64,000 nucleotides of DNA from Leisingera daeponensis (GTDB lineage: Bacteria > Pseudomonadota > Alphaproteobacteria > Rhodobacterales > Rhodobacteraceae), in contig NZ_JAHVJA010000016.1 of the NCBI RefSeq assembly GCF_019801465.1, positions 1-64,000 of the forward strand, in the 5' to 3' direction. Positions 17,734 to 26,238 of this stretch are shown here, one piece after another. Under the pieces are notes generated by a model. The model searched no databases and had not been told where the DNA came from. It saw only the letters and a program-made list of their open reading frames with translations. The translations under genes and the position numbers were made by a program. Numbering within the stretch: the stretch's first letter is position 1; each line of letters opens with the position of its first letter.

Positions 17734-18360
17734 TTATTGAAATACAAGTGCTGCGGATGTGCCGGAACTTCCGAACACATCCCAGCGGGTTGCCGCATCC
17801 GCGGCAGCTGCTGTTACAGGGGGCCGATCTGCAGAATTGCGGCGGCCTGTTCCGTCCCCGCCCAGCACGCGCGCCACATAGCCGTTTGTGAAACCGCGCG
17901 TGAACGAGCCGGTGTTATAGGCCGAGAGGGCTTTCCCCAGCGCATCCTCTCTGGATGCGCCTGCCTCCCGCGCGCGCTCATACCCGTCGCGCAGAACCTT
18001 GGCAGAGGCTTCAAGGTTCCTGCACGGATCAAAAACGGTTTCCGGGGTGAGCCCCAGCCAGGTAAGATTGGCGCTGTTAATCTGGCCGAGCCCCATGTCG
18101 ATGGACGCGCCTTTTGCGATCAGCTTGCGCGACACCGCGGCCGCCTCTGCGGCGCTGGCCGGGGCATAGCTCCGGCTGTCCGGGCCATTCACCCCGATTG
18201 CAAACGGATTGAACGCGCTTTCTGAGCGGACAATCTTCTCCAGGATATGGAGCGCGACGCCCGGAGCGCAGTTTTCGGCAATGGCTTCAAATGCCTGGCG
18301 GCTGAGCTTTCCGGCTGAGGCGGGAGCGGCTGATGCCACTCCGAGTACAGCAGCGAGCAA
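17734..18360 (-). CDS. virB1: VirB1 lytic transglycosylase
   Basis: A periplasmic SLT-type muramidase that opens the peptidoglycan for the channel. The catalytic glutamate lies in EKIVRSESAFNPFAIGVN, followed by SIDMGLGQINSANLTWLGL and GKALSAYNTGS, the standard SLT/VirB1 motifs. The start is uncertain: no ATG or GTG is well placed between the preceding gene's stop and the hydrophobic signal. I give a TTG at 18360 (MLAAVLGVASAAPASAG); an upstream start overlapping the preceding gene is also possible. The tail after about residue 170 is variable. Confidence 0.85.
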   Translation of the reverse strand: MLAAVLGVASAAPASAGKLSRQAFEAIAENCAPGVALHILEKIVRSESAFNPFAIGVNGPDSRSYAPASAAEAAAVSRKLIAKGASIDMGLGQINSANLTWLGLTPETVFDPCRNLEASAKVLRDGYERAREAGASREDALGKALSAYNTGSFTRGFTNGYVARVLGGDGTGRRNSADRPPVTAAAADAATRWDVFGSSGTSAALVFQ

Positions 18361-18379
18361 GAATGCCGACGGGCGGCTT

Positions 18380-18673
18380 TTAGCTGCCGTTGCTGCTTTC
18401 CTGACCGCTGTCGTCCGGGATCGGGATAAACAGGCCTTTGGCGCCGGGGTTGTTCCGGATGTGGAAGGACAGCAAGGCATCCGCTGTTTTGAAAATCCGC
18501 GGGCCGCCGGTCTTTGAGGAGGTGACAATCTCCTCGTGGCCGTCAGGAGAGATAGCCCACAGTTCCCACTGCCAGCCTTTTGGTGTGTTAATGGGGCGGT
18601 ATTCGACTTGGCCGCCCTTCTTGAAAAATGAAGGAAGTGCATCGCTGGTCACTACTGGTCGGTTAATTCGCAT
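18380..18673 (-). CDS. Hypothetical protein at the head of the vir operon
   Basis: A 97-residue soluble protein, first gene of the operon. Start ATG at 18673 with AGGTGAGG four bases upstream. Aromatic-rich strands (GQVEYRPINTPKGWQWELWA) and the segment TADALLSFHIRNNPGAKGLFIPIPDD suggest a small alpha/beta fold. I do not recognise the family. Because its leader contains an inverted repeat covering the ribosome site, it may be the control point for operon translation. Its stop lies 19 bp before the virB1 start given here. Confidence 0.65.
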   Translation of the reverse strand: MRINRPVVTSDALPSFFKKGGQVEYRPINTPKGWQWELWAISPDGHEEIVTSSKTGGPRIFKTADALLSFHIRNNPGAKGLFIPIPDDSGQESSNGS

Positions 18674-18680
18674 CTATCCT

Positions 18681-18706
18681 CACCTGCCGAAATACGATGA
18701 CAGGTG
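18681..18706 (-). promoter_or_regulatory. Inverted repeat that could sequester the first ribosome site of the vir operon
   Basis: In the leader (minus strand) CACCTG pairs with CAGGTG across 14 bases. The downstream arm overlaps the AGGTGAGG ribosome binding site of the gene starting at 18673. It could be a translational attenuator or a repressor site. The rest of 18674-18932 must hold the divergent promoters of the vir operon and of the gene at 18933, but no confident -35/-10 pair is seen. Confidence 0.4.
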
Positions 18707-18932
18707 CAGTTAGCTTTGAATCACAATCTACTCCAAGAGGAAAGCGCTAAAAGTAAAAAAGCGCGAATACCAAGAGAGAGCAAAACGCAATATGCGTGAA
18801 ATCGCTAAGAGCGCCAATCACGGAAAAACAGGTGGACGCAGGCATCGTTCGTCGGGTAACGCTCCGCCAGCCAACGTGTATTAGAGCGTTTGGACATTCT
18901 TGAGTTGAGTAACATGATTTTGGATCGCGCGT

Positions 18933-19700
18933 ATGATTTGCAGGACACGTAAAACGGTAGCGGCCGGGCTGCTAGCAGCTTCAGCGGTAATAGGCGGAAT
19001 TTCGCGCACGGAGGCGGCGCCGATCGACTGCGCGATTTTGCTCTGCCTTTCAGGTGGTTGGCCATCCTCGGCAGAATGCGGCGCGGCGCGCGCGGAGTTC
19101 ATCCGCAGGATCACGCCATTTCCGATTGAGCCGCCGCTGCAGATCTGGCGGTGCCCGATGGGAGCGTCCTATAGTCCCATGCAACCGGCCAGCCCTGTAG
19201 AACGCCTCTATGACGCTGCAATCAGCGATAGTGAGGCACTTGCGGAGCTTCGGCTGCAGCCGGGAACGGCGGAACTGCCATCACTCACGACCGGCGAGCC
19301 TCGCGCCGTGCCGTTTCCGGCAGCCCTTCGCCAGCTCAAGCAGGACGGAGCACCTCCATCCGGATTGCTTGAGCTGGCTGGGGACTATTCCACGGAAAAC
19401 GGGCGTGCCGACATCGACATCAGCAATCGCGCCTTCGATTTTGTCCGCTCCATCCGCGTCTACCATGTGAAGTTCGAAGCGCGGAGGGAGAAGGATTATT
19501 GCGGAGAGATCGACAGCACCCAGGTTGGCACCTACGGCGTTCAGGGCGGCTTTTCCTGGCATGGCTACAGCGCCCGGGGTGTGCCAAGCTATGTGATGCC
19601 AACCGTCAAGGGATGCCCGGAAGGCGGCCGCATCCGGGCGGTTGGTGTCGAGTGGAAGGACTACGAGGGCAATACCGGGTCGGAGCTCGTCTATTACTGA
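18933..19700 (+). CDS. Secreted conjugation-associated protein, TrbM-like N-terminus
   Basis: A 255-residue exported protein. The signal MICRTRKTVAAGLLAASAVIGG is followed by a cysteine-containing segment DCAILLCLSGGWPSSAEC and, later, a further cysteine in IWRCPMG, a pattern like that of TrbM-type conjugal-transfer proteins. The C-terminal half (about 165-255) looks like a beta-rich domain with FDFVRSIRVYHVKF and a Cys pair. It is divergent from the vir operon and followed by another small secreted protein, so it is probably part of the transfer module. No precise function can be given. Confidence 0.6.
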   Translation: MICRTRKTVAAGLLAASAVIGGISRTEAAPIDCAILLCLSGGWPSSAECGAARAEFIRRITPFPIEPPLQIWRCPMGASYSPMQPASPVERLYDAAISDSEALAELRLQPGTAELPSLTTGEPRAVPFPAALRQLKQDGAPPSGLLELAGDYSTENGRADIDISNRAFDFVRSIRVYHVKFEARREKDYCGEIDSTQVGTYGVQGGFSWHGYSARGVPSYVMPTVKGCPEGGRIRAVGVEWKDYEGNTGSELVYY

Positions 19701-19822
19701 GACCTTTGCCGCTGAGTGGTTGAACCTCAATGATTGCGGCACATTTCAGACCTTGGGTCTCTGAGGTTCACCGGACATCAACCGGCTTTGATCGGGCTTT
19801 CAGCACGGAAGAGGAGGGAAAT

Positions 19823-20203
19823 GTGAGCATTCGCTTCCTGATGGCGGTTGCCGTTGCAATGGTGCCGGGAAACCTGGCTGCGCAAGACTGTGTCGAACCG
19901 GTGCGGCCGGAACTGGCCTATTTGGAAGATGCCGGGTTCACCGGTGCTGAAATGCGGGAGCACTACCGCCTCTACTTCGCGGACGTGGAGGTCTACCTGA
20001 ATTGCCTGAATGCCAGCTCCGGCCGGATCCGGGAGGAGGCCAGGGCGGCGGCATATGATTACCAGCAGGTATTGAACCGGCGCTCGTACGCGACAGACGC
20101 GGAAACCGATGGGGAGCACAACGCTTCAGAGGTCAGCATGCGCGAAAGCGGTGAACTTTACCTGTCATACAAGCCCGGATCCGGGGAGGGAGACCGGGAA
20201 TGA
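19823..20203 (+). CDS. Small secreted hypothetical protein
   Basis: A 126-residue protein starting with GTG at 19823 behind GAGGAGGG, with a short Sec signal (MSIRFLMAVAVAMVPGNLAA) and two cysteines in the mature part (QDCVEPVRP and YLNCLNASS). The rest is charged and helical. It lies downstream of the TrbM-like gene on the same strand and may be a periplasmic partner. I do not recognise the family. Confidence 0.6.
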   Translation: MSIRFLMAVAVAMVPGNLAAQDCVEPVRPELAYLEDAGFTGAEMREHYRLYFADVEVYLNCLNASSGRIREEARAAAYDYQQVLNRRSYATDAETDGEHNASEVSMRESGELYLSYKPGSGEGDRE

Positions 20204-20321
20204 TTCGCTAGCGAGCCACGGCCAGTTGGTGTCTGGTTTCGTGCTGTTCTGCTATGGTTGTCCACTTTGTGCTGCCGGAGTAGGAGCGGGTTGTTTCGTT
20301 CAGGCAGCCGCTTGCGGTGTT

Positions 20322-21647
20322 CTAGCCCTTAGGGGCAACAGCCGATTGTAATCCGCCCAGGCGTTCGCGGACGGCCTCGCTGATGGCATCAATTACATCG
20401 GTTGGGAAACCCGCCGGCATGGACTCTGCGGCTGTTTCGAGCGCCTTGGGCGCACGCTCTGCAATGTCTTCAATGAGGTCGCGCGCACGTTTTTTCGAGA
20501 GCCCCGCCCGTATGGCCGTTTGCATGAAATGCCGCCCGTGAATCTGGTCGAAGCGATAATGGCGGCTGTTGCCCACCGACATCGCCATTTTCATTTGCTT
20601 GCGCTCGATCTGGCGGGCGTTAAGTGCAGGCTGGGCAGTCAGGATGTCATAGAGCGGGGTCATGCGGTAGCTGCCACCCGGACTGAGAAACACGCTGAAG
20701 TTCTTGGCATGGCCGTCTGTTGCACCGATCAGCCAGAAGATCAATTGAGCCTTCAGGAAGGTTGCCTGATCTTCGAGGGGCGTATCGCTGCCTTTGAGCA
20801 GGCCGAGAATGTCGGCCATGCCCGGTCCGCCCTCATTCTGGTACTTCAGGGTTGGGGGTACGGACAGAGCCTGGCAGCAGTCCTCTTGCGGCAGGCGCAG
20901 GAGGCGTCCGTCCTTTGTCCAATGGCGGTCGAAACGCTCTATCACAAGGGCTTTGGTACCCCCGAAGGTTTCAATGGCGGCGTTGTTCACCGGCAGGCCG
21001 AAGGCTGATGTGAGTCTGAGGCAATAGTATTCGTTCTCGACGCTGTCCGAGAGATCGATGCCGCCGGGCAGCTCGCCGATCTGTGTCTTGATGAGATGTG
21101 TGGTTGGGGTCGCGCCGTGCGGCTTGATCCATTGCCCGTCATGCCGGAGCAGGGCGGTTTTTTCTTGGGCGCCCGCCACGGAAATCCGGAACGCGTCATC
21201 TCCCGTGAGGCCGAGAGGTGCCTGGCTCAGGCCTTTCAGTATGTTCTCGATGACCACGGCATCAACCGTTTCGCCCTCCAGCCTGCCGGTGGTGTCAGGC
21301 GCAAAATCATCCCCCGCGATGAATTGCAGCGCGCCTACACAGTCACGACCGATCTTGGTCAGCATATTGTAGGCGTCAATGCCTCGGGCGCCGACTTTTT
21401 CGGCAACAAGGCGGCGAAGCTTGTCCGAGTCAGGCAGCAGGTTCTCGAAAACCGCCGCAACAGGCTCTCCCCGGTACGGCGTTTCTCGCAATGGCAGCGA
21501 AAGTGAGACAGGCAGGGCATGCTCCCAGGCCAGCCAGTCGTGGTGATAGACAAAGCCGATGGCACCGTTTCTTTCACGGGTGAGTGTTCCGACGCGGCGG
21601 TTGTTCAGGTAAATCCGCAATGGCATAAATGCGGGGCGCCGTCCCAT
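20322..21647 (-). CDS. hipA: HipA-family serine/threonine kinase toxin
   Basis: A 441-residue HipA-like kinase. In E. coli HipA phosphorylates GltX and induces dormancy; HipB neutralises it. The N-terminal subdomain (RIYLNNRRVGTLTRE...ENLLPDSDKLR) is complete. The kinase core shows SVAGAQEKTALLR, HLIKTQIGELPG, VIERFDRHW, the catalytic loop IGATDGHAKNFSVF (Asp and Asn both present) and the metal-binding PLYDILTA. Start at 21647 overlaps the hipB stop by one base (TAATG); an ATG seven codons in is an alternative. With hipB and the operator array it forms an intact toxin-antitoxin module that would stabilise the surrounding element. Confidence 0.92.
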   Translation of the reverse strand: MGRRPAFMPLRIYLNNRRVGTLTRERNGAIGFVYHHDWLAWEHALPVSLSLPLRETPYRGEPVAAVFENLLPDSDKLRRLVAEKVGARGIDAYNMLTKIGRDCVGALQFIAGDDFAPDTTGRLEGETVDAVVIENILKGLSQAPLGLTGDDAFRISVAGAQEKTALLRHDGQWIKPHGATPTTHLIKTQIGELPGGIDLSDSVENEYYCLRLTSAFGLPVNNAAIETFGGTKALVIERFDRHWTKDGRLLRLPQEDCCQALSVPPTLKYQNEGGPGMADILGLLKGSDTPLEDQATFLKAQLIFWLIGATDGHAKNFSVFLSPGGSYRMTPLYDILTAQPALNARQIERKQMKMAMSVGNSRHYRFDQIHGRHFMQTAIRAGLSKKRARDLIEDIAERAPKALETAAESMPAGFPTDVIDAISEAVRERLGGLQSAVAPKG

Positions 21648-21898
21648 TAGAAAAGCTCCTCGATATCCTGCCCGTGCCCTTTGGTGCGCTTGTCGATGCT
21701 GAATTCCAGGTCAAGAGCTGCAAGAACGGCCAGGATGGTGTCGAGCTTCGCAAGCTTCTCGCCGCTTTCGACTTGGGAGATCGTGGCCTGGCGCAACCCA
21801 GCGCGTTCAGCAAGTTGCGATTGTGACCAGCAGCGCTTTTTGCGCGCGCGCTGGATGATGGAGCCGATCTGTCTTGGTGTGCGAGCGAGTTCTTTCAT
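21647..21898 (-). CDS. hipB: HipB-like antitoxin / XRE repressor
   Basis: An 83-residue protein with a lambda-repressor type helix-turn-helix (KRCWSQSQLAERAGLRQATISQVESGEKLAKLDTILAVLAAL in the middle). Such proteins bind and mask HipA and repress their own operon. It is the first gene of the operon, directly preceded by three operator-like repeats. Complete and typical in length. Confidence 0.92.
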   Translation of the reverse strand: MKELARTPRQIGSIIQRARKKRCWSQSQLAERAGLRQATISQVESGEKLAKLDTILAVLAALDLEFSIDKRTKGHGQDIEELF

Positions 21899-21906
21899 AT
21901 GAAGAT

Positions 21907-21978
21907 GATACGCTATGACGAATAAATTAACAATATACGCTATGGCGGATAAATTTAAACTATACGCTTAAGCGAGTA
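21907..21978 (-). promoter_or_regulatory. Triple HipB operator array, exact 27-bp spacing
   Basis: Three 18-bp sites start at 21907, 21934 and 21961. The middle one reads TATAC-N8-GGATA, close to the E. coli HipB operator TATCC-N8-GGATA; the other two vary this pattern (GATAC-N8-GAATA, TATAC-N8-GAGTA). All share TACGCT at the same phase. They lie directly upstream of hipB, where autorepression is expected. The 27-bp period is about 2.5 helical turns, so successive dimers would sit on alternating faces. Confidence 0.7.
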
Positions 21979-22202
21979 ATGGAGTTTTATGCGCCGTAAC
22001 GCATGAAGGGTTCTGGGTGCTTTGAGCAAGTTAGAAGATTGTGCATCAAAGGTGCACTGGCCTGGGAAAGTTTGAAGACGTCGGCCGCTTCATTTCCTTG
22101 CGTAACCCTTCTGTATCGGCTTGCATCAGGTTGCTTGCTTTGAGCAGGGCGGCTGGGCCTATTCCTATTTCGCACGGCTGAAGCGGGCTCGGCGTATTAG
22201 AG

Positions 22203-22642
22203 GGGCCACACCTCACGCAGCAAGCTGCCGGAGCGCGTTTTCCTATGTCCGGCCACACGACCCAGTATGCCTATGAAAACAGCTCCTAAATGTGGATAGC
22301 CGAGTGGCTGGTTTCTCCTGAAGTCGCTGACCTCAGGAAAATTTCTAGCGCAGACAGGGGCAAAATGCCAGCCTCTGCGGTGGTCCACAGTTTCTCCTAA
22401 ATTCTCCCACATGCTTAGCCTGCGGGGGTGATACAGAACATCGTTTTATAGCTCTTCACCGCGCCGTGCAGGGTCGGTTAGAAAGGCGCTCGACAGGCCT
22501 TGCCCATGACAGAAGTCAGCTTTGGTCATTGGTCGACCACGCAAACTGCCTGCAAAATTCTTCGTCGCGGTCTGCATTTCCTGCCGTTCGCTGCGATAGC
22601 AAAGTTACTCTCGGGGCGAACTCACGCACTGCGGGACAGAGC
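22203..22642 (+). repeat. 440-bp direct repeat, copy A
   Basis: Matches 48186-48625 over its whole length without gaps of note and with roughly 85-90% identity by eye. It contains the conserved blocks GCAGCAAGCTGCCGGAGCGC, CTGAAGTCGCTGACCTCAGG and TTCCTGCCGTTCGCTGCGAT. No frame is clearly conserved in both copies, so I do not call a gene in it. Its left part also contains a 23-bp sequence found again at 61629. The rest of 21979-22786 shows no gene. Confidence 0.85.
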
Positions 22643-22786
22643 GAACTTTCGCTGCAAGTGTGCCAAAGTCTGGTTTCATTGGAAAACTGCTGACTATATG
22701 GCGCATTCCCGGCGCCTGCATTAGAGTAAGAATCAAAGCTCAATAACACCAATGACGGAATTCACCCGTTGCAAAATGAGGCCGCA

Positions 22787-24274
22787 ATGCTCAACAGGTT
22801 TTCGATTTTTCTTGCGATTGCTTTCGCGTGGAACAGCGCATTGCATGCTGAAGAGTTCTGCGCTGTGCCTTTAGCGGTCAGCAACTCTGTTTCTAACGAG
22901 CATTGGGGGTCCCAAACTGAAGTTCTTACGGTGCCGGGATTCGCGAATTCCTTCATCAAACTTGGGCGAAACGAAATTCTGACCATAAAAGATAGGGCTT
23001 TGACCGAATTTGAAGGGCCACCCCTTTCAAACTGGAACCGCTTGATGCCGAATATCATAATTGATCGGAAAGGAGAGACTTGGGCCTATACCACGATACG
23101 CGAACCCGCGCTCTTTCGGCTCACAGCGAATGGTGAGTTTGAGCGTCACGGCTTGTCTAGTTTATCTGATCTGGATGGACTGGCAGACCCGGATTGGCGG
23201 CGAACACATTCTGATCGCACAGACCGAAGGCGGCTTAATCGCGACGGTCCGATTTTCGCCGTAAAATCAGGTGAACTTTATAGGGTTGTCGGAACCCTAC
23301 CAACGAAAGTTCAAACGCCGCCGGGCTGGGGCCCCAGGATGCCAGTCCCAATAGATATTAACGGGCTGGGGGACTTTGCTCATGTAGACGGTAGAATATG
23401 GTATCGCACGGGCTCTGAGAGTTCTTGGCAACAAGTCGCCAGAATAAAGGATCTGTTAAGTCTCTATTCTCAGTCGCCGTTTTCGATTTTTGATGTGTTA
23501 TTCATCAAAGACACCGGACGTTTGCTACTCCTCTTGGAAGATCGAGCCCTTGTTGGCCGTTTTGATACCGATCTTCGACATCCTATATTCGACTACCAGT
23601 TTTCAGGTGACATCGTCCTTGATCAAGCATCAGGGAAGGTCCTCGTATGGGCCGGCGCGCCACTTACTCAAAGCCGCGTGGACGAACCTAAACTGATTAC
23701 AGAAAGCGAGGGGTTGTGGGAGATGACACCCGGAACTCCTACCAGAGTCGCTGGTTTTCAAGCACTCGCGCGTAGAACAAGTGGTGGAGTTCCTTACATG
23801 AGCTTCGTTTTTCACGAACCATCTGAGTTGACCTTAACGAGCCATAGTAACGGGTTCGCAGCGTATGATGGCGAAAGCCTGATTGATCTATCCGAATGGC
23901 GAGAGGGTCGGCCTTCTGCCACCGACAATCTAAGGCTCAAGAAGATCGGAAACGCTTATTTCGCAAAGGATCACCAAAGGCTCTTGAAAATTGAATCGGA
24001 TTTGAGTGCTGCTGAAGTGGTGTTACCTGAAACAGTCGAGTGGCTGTGGGACGTCGTTTTCAGCGAGGCACTAGGCAGCTATTTCCTGTTCTCACCTGCA
24101 TGGGAAAATACCTACAGCACGAAAGACTTTATTGATTTCAGTATTGTGAGAGACGCCCCGATGGGAGTTAGAAGTCTGTCTGGCGACGTTGCTTCTGCAC
24201 ATGGTCTCTTTGGTAACTCAGATGACGATGCTTTTGTGGTTCAATTCTGTGGAGAAACAGCAGACCTTAAATGA
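22787..24274 (+). CDS. Secreted hypothetical protein, possibly beta-propeller
   Basis: About 495 residues with a Sec signal (MLNRFSIFLAIAFAWNSALHA). The start at 22787 is chosen for the GAGG seven bases upstream; an ATG six codons earlier is in frame. The mature part is made of alternating strands with repeated D-G and W/F turn motifs, such as IIIDRKGETWAYTTIREPALFRLTANGEFERHG and HVDGRIWYRTGSESSWQQVA, suggestive of a propeller. GC content is clearly lower than in the vir genes. Between about 23185 and 23260 the reading frame gives an implausible basic stretch while the +2 frame looks like protein, hinting at a pair of compensating indels. Function unknown. Confidence 0.6.
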   Translation: MLNRFSIFLAIAFAWNSALHAEEFCAVPLAVSNSVSNEHWGSQTEVLTVPGFANSFIKLGRNEILTIKDRALTEFEGPPLSNWNRLMPNIIIDRKGETWAYTTIREPALFRLTANGEFERHGLSSLSDLDGLADPDWRRTHSDRTDRRRLNRDGPIFAVKSGELYRVVGTLPTKVQTPPGWGPRMPVPIDINGLGDFAHVDGRIWYRTGSESSWQQVARIKDLLSLYSQSPFSIFDVLFIKDTGRLLLLLEDRALVGRFDTDLRHPIFDYQFSGDIVLDQASGKVLVWAGAPLTQSRVDEPKLITESEGLWEMTPGTPTRVAGFQALARRTSGGVPYMSFVFHEPSELTLTSHSNGFAAYDGESLIDLSEWREGRPSATDNLRLKKIGNAYFAKDHQRLLKIESDLSAAEVVLPETVEWLWDVVFSEALGSYFLFSPAWENTYSTKDFIDFSIVRDAPMGVRSLSGDVASAHGLFGNSDDDAFVVQFCGETADLK

Positions 24275-24493
24275 ACCTTGCCATGTCGTAGCAATGACAA
24301 AGCAACTGCCTATGCTTAGTCGTCAAGCTGCTTGCCACAGGATAGCAATTGTCCCGATTGCAAAGTGTATCGCACTCTCTCGAAAGCGGTCACTCACGCA
24401 GCCCGCAGCATTCGGTATTTTGGGCTCTTGACCGGGCATTCGCCGCGCCAGGCGTGAATGACGGCAGGCAGCCCCAAGCTGCCCCCTTGCCTG

Positions 24494-24532
24494 GCGACCA
24501 GCCTGGCGGGCCAGCACATGCAGGTCGGGCGG
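24494..24532 (+). repeat. 39-bp exact repeat, copy A (pair with 49245-49283)
   Basis: Identical 39-bp sequence in the same orientation as that at 49245, inside somewhat longer diverged similarity. It lies after the gene that follows the 440-bp repeat, exactly as its partner does at the other locus. The rest of 24275-24688 has no gene that I can support. Confidence 0.8.
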
Positions 24533-24688
24533 CTTGCGGTCTTTCTCCACATCTGCAGAGCGGACATGCACTGAAGCTGATTGCCGACATTAGGCGGTTC
24601 TCACATCGGCGGTTGTTCTGCGTTGCAGCATGATAGGGCGAAGCAAAGCAGTCGGGCTCGGATAAGTCGGTTGCATGGTGTTTGGAAC

Positions 24689-25042
24689 TCAGTCCAGCAG
24701 CAGGCCGAGGCCATTGCCGTTGCGGGTCGCTGCGACCTTGGCTCGGCCCAGCCGCTTAGCAAGCGTCCCCAACGGGTAACCCAGGAACTTGCAGGAACAG
24801 ATACGGGCGCCGCTCTGTCGGTCGTTCAGAACCAGCCGACCCAAGTAGAAGCCTAAGTCGAACCCTTTGCCTGCAAGCCGGCGGCGCAGCCCAGCCCAAC
24901 TGGAGGATTGCCGAAAAACCGGTTCCAGAACCATGCGCAGTAAAACCCCGGTTTCACAATCGAGACGATTGCTTTCTTCCGGTCCGCGCCACCGGGTCTG
25001 CAATGGACCGGTTTCCGTGACTAGATCGGGTTGATACATCAT
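24689..25042 (-). CDS. Small conserved hypothetical protein
   Basis: A 117-residue basic protein. Start at 25042 (MMYQPDLVTETG) with GGAGG eight bases upstream. The C-terminal half (GRLVLNDRQSGARICSCKFLGYPLGTLAKRLGRAKVAATRNGNGLG) has a compact beta-strand look with a Cys-x-Cys. I cannot name a function. The gene has no close partner: 359 bp of non-coding DNA lie upstream, containing a 7-bp inverted repeat (CGTGATT/AATCACG, 25166-25195) that might be a control site. Confidence 0.55.
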   Translation of the reverse strand: MMYQPDLVTETGPLQTRWRGPEESNRLDCETGVLLRMVLEPVFRQSSSWAGLRRRLAGKGFDLGFYLGRLVLNDRQSGARICSCKFLGYPLGTLAKRLGRAKVAATRNGNGLGLLLD

Positions 25043-25401
25043 TCTTCGATCCTCCGATGCCGCACGCGGCGTCTCCTGATGCGGAAGTAGCAAAGCGTGG
25101 CCTGGGTACCCATACCCCGGCGTTGCAATGCGTGAACAAGTCTTGCCGCGGACCCGTGAAACGCGCGTGATTACGGCAAACGTCGTGCAATCACGGTTCC
25201 AGATTGAGGAAAACTCGGTGAGTCAGATTTCGGAGAATCTTAACCGTCAGATTCGGATTGGTTTTTTTAGAGCAAAAATTTCCAACTACGCGGGCGCGTA
25301 GCAGAACTTCAGGGCCACGCTGCCGCTGATCTGTCGCGATACGTTCCGGGAGTTACAGTTTGACGTGCCGGAGTTGATACACTGGTCAGCCCCGGATCAA
25401 T

Positions 25402-26238
25402 TCAAGACCCCGCGGCAAAGGCGCTGGCCAGGCCATCCATGACCTGCACACGATATCGGATATCCTCTGCCTCCGACAGAAAGCACAGGCGCGGGCCTGT
25501 TTTGGTGAGAAGAGCCATCCCGACACTACGGCGATTGTCGTCGGAAATCACGAACAGGCCCTGGCCGGGGCCGCGGTAGCGATGCTCTTCGATGAAGCCG
25601 GGGAGGGCTTCGCTCTCGGGCCAGTGGGCGGACTTGGTCGTCGGCAACATGCGCGCCAGCGTCGGAGCGTCTTGTTGCCGGGCCGGGCGGAGCGACAGGT
25701 TGCCCGCCAATAATATCAGGGGATGCAGCAGGTGCCATTGTTCGGGCGCCATGACGTAGTCAAGGCAAGGCTCGGAGGTTTGCGTGCCGTGAAAGAACAT
25801 GCGCCGTGCGGCGGGGCAAAGTGAAAATCCAAGTCCGGTCAGAAGCGCGCGCGACGCGGTATTATCTGCATGACAGGTGGCGATCAGGGGCGGACCAGCG
25901 TTAGCAAAGCGGGCCGTAATGGCCAGTTTCAGCGCCCGCCGCATCAGACCCTGGCGCCAAAATTCCGGTGCTAGCCAGTACCACAGCGATGCACCGATAC
26001 AGAGCCCGCCCGCCACCTTGTTCTGGTATTCGATGATCCGCAGGTTCTCGCCGGGATGCGCGCCATGGGCCAGAAGCTGGCGCGCTGCCTCGGGCCCGAA
26101 AGGCTGGGCGACCGCGGCCAGCCAGCGGGCGACGCGGATATCGTTGAATTGCCCGGTGACAACGGTCTGGTCCGCCGCGGTCAACGGGCGCAGGCGCAGG
26201 TCGCCCTTGGTCAGAATTTCAGGAAGACTATCCATCAT
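25402..26238 (-). CDS. GNAT-fold N-acetyltransferase, double-domain
   Basis: A 278-residue cytoplasmic protein. The N-terminal domain (about 8-165) is a RimJ-like GNAT: LRLRPLTAADQ, then WYWLAPEFWRQGLMRRALKLAI (acetyl-CoA binding loop in variant form) and NTASRALLTGLGFSL. A second, shorter repeat starts about residue 180 with LSLRPARQQDAPTLARML and lacks a clear acetyl-CoA loop. Its target is unknown. It is preceded by a long leader and no ribosome site of good quality is seen at either of the two tandem ATG codons. Confidence 0.75.
   Translation of the reverse strand: MMDSLPEILTKGDLRLRPLTAADQTVVTGQFNDIRVARWLAAVAQPFGPEAARQLLAHGAHPGENLRIIEYQNKVAGGLCIGASLWYWLAPEFWRQGLMRRALKLAITARFANAGPPLIATCHADNTASRALLTGLGFSLCPAARRMFFHGTQTSEPCLDYVMAPEQWHLLHPLILLAGNLSLRPARQQDAPTLARMLPTTKSAHWPESEALPGFIEEHRYRGPGQGLFVISDDNRRSVGMALLTKTGPRLCFLSEAEDIRYRVQVMDGLASAFAAGS

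Noticed and set aside
22466-22724. Small open frames in the 440-bp repeats (also at 48483-48728) beginning MTEVS
   Set aside because: They share a start but diverge at the C-terminal end, carry a ribosome site of no quality and match no family; conservation follows the DNA repeat rather than the protein.
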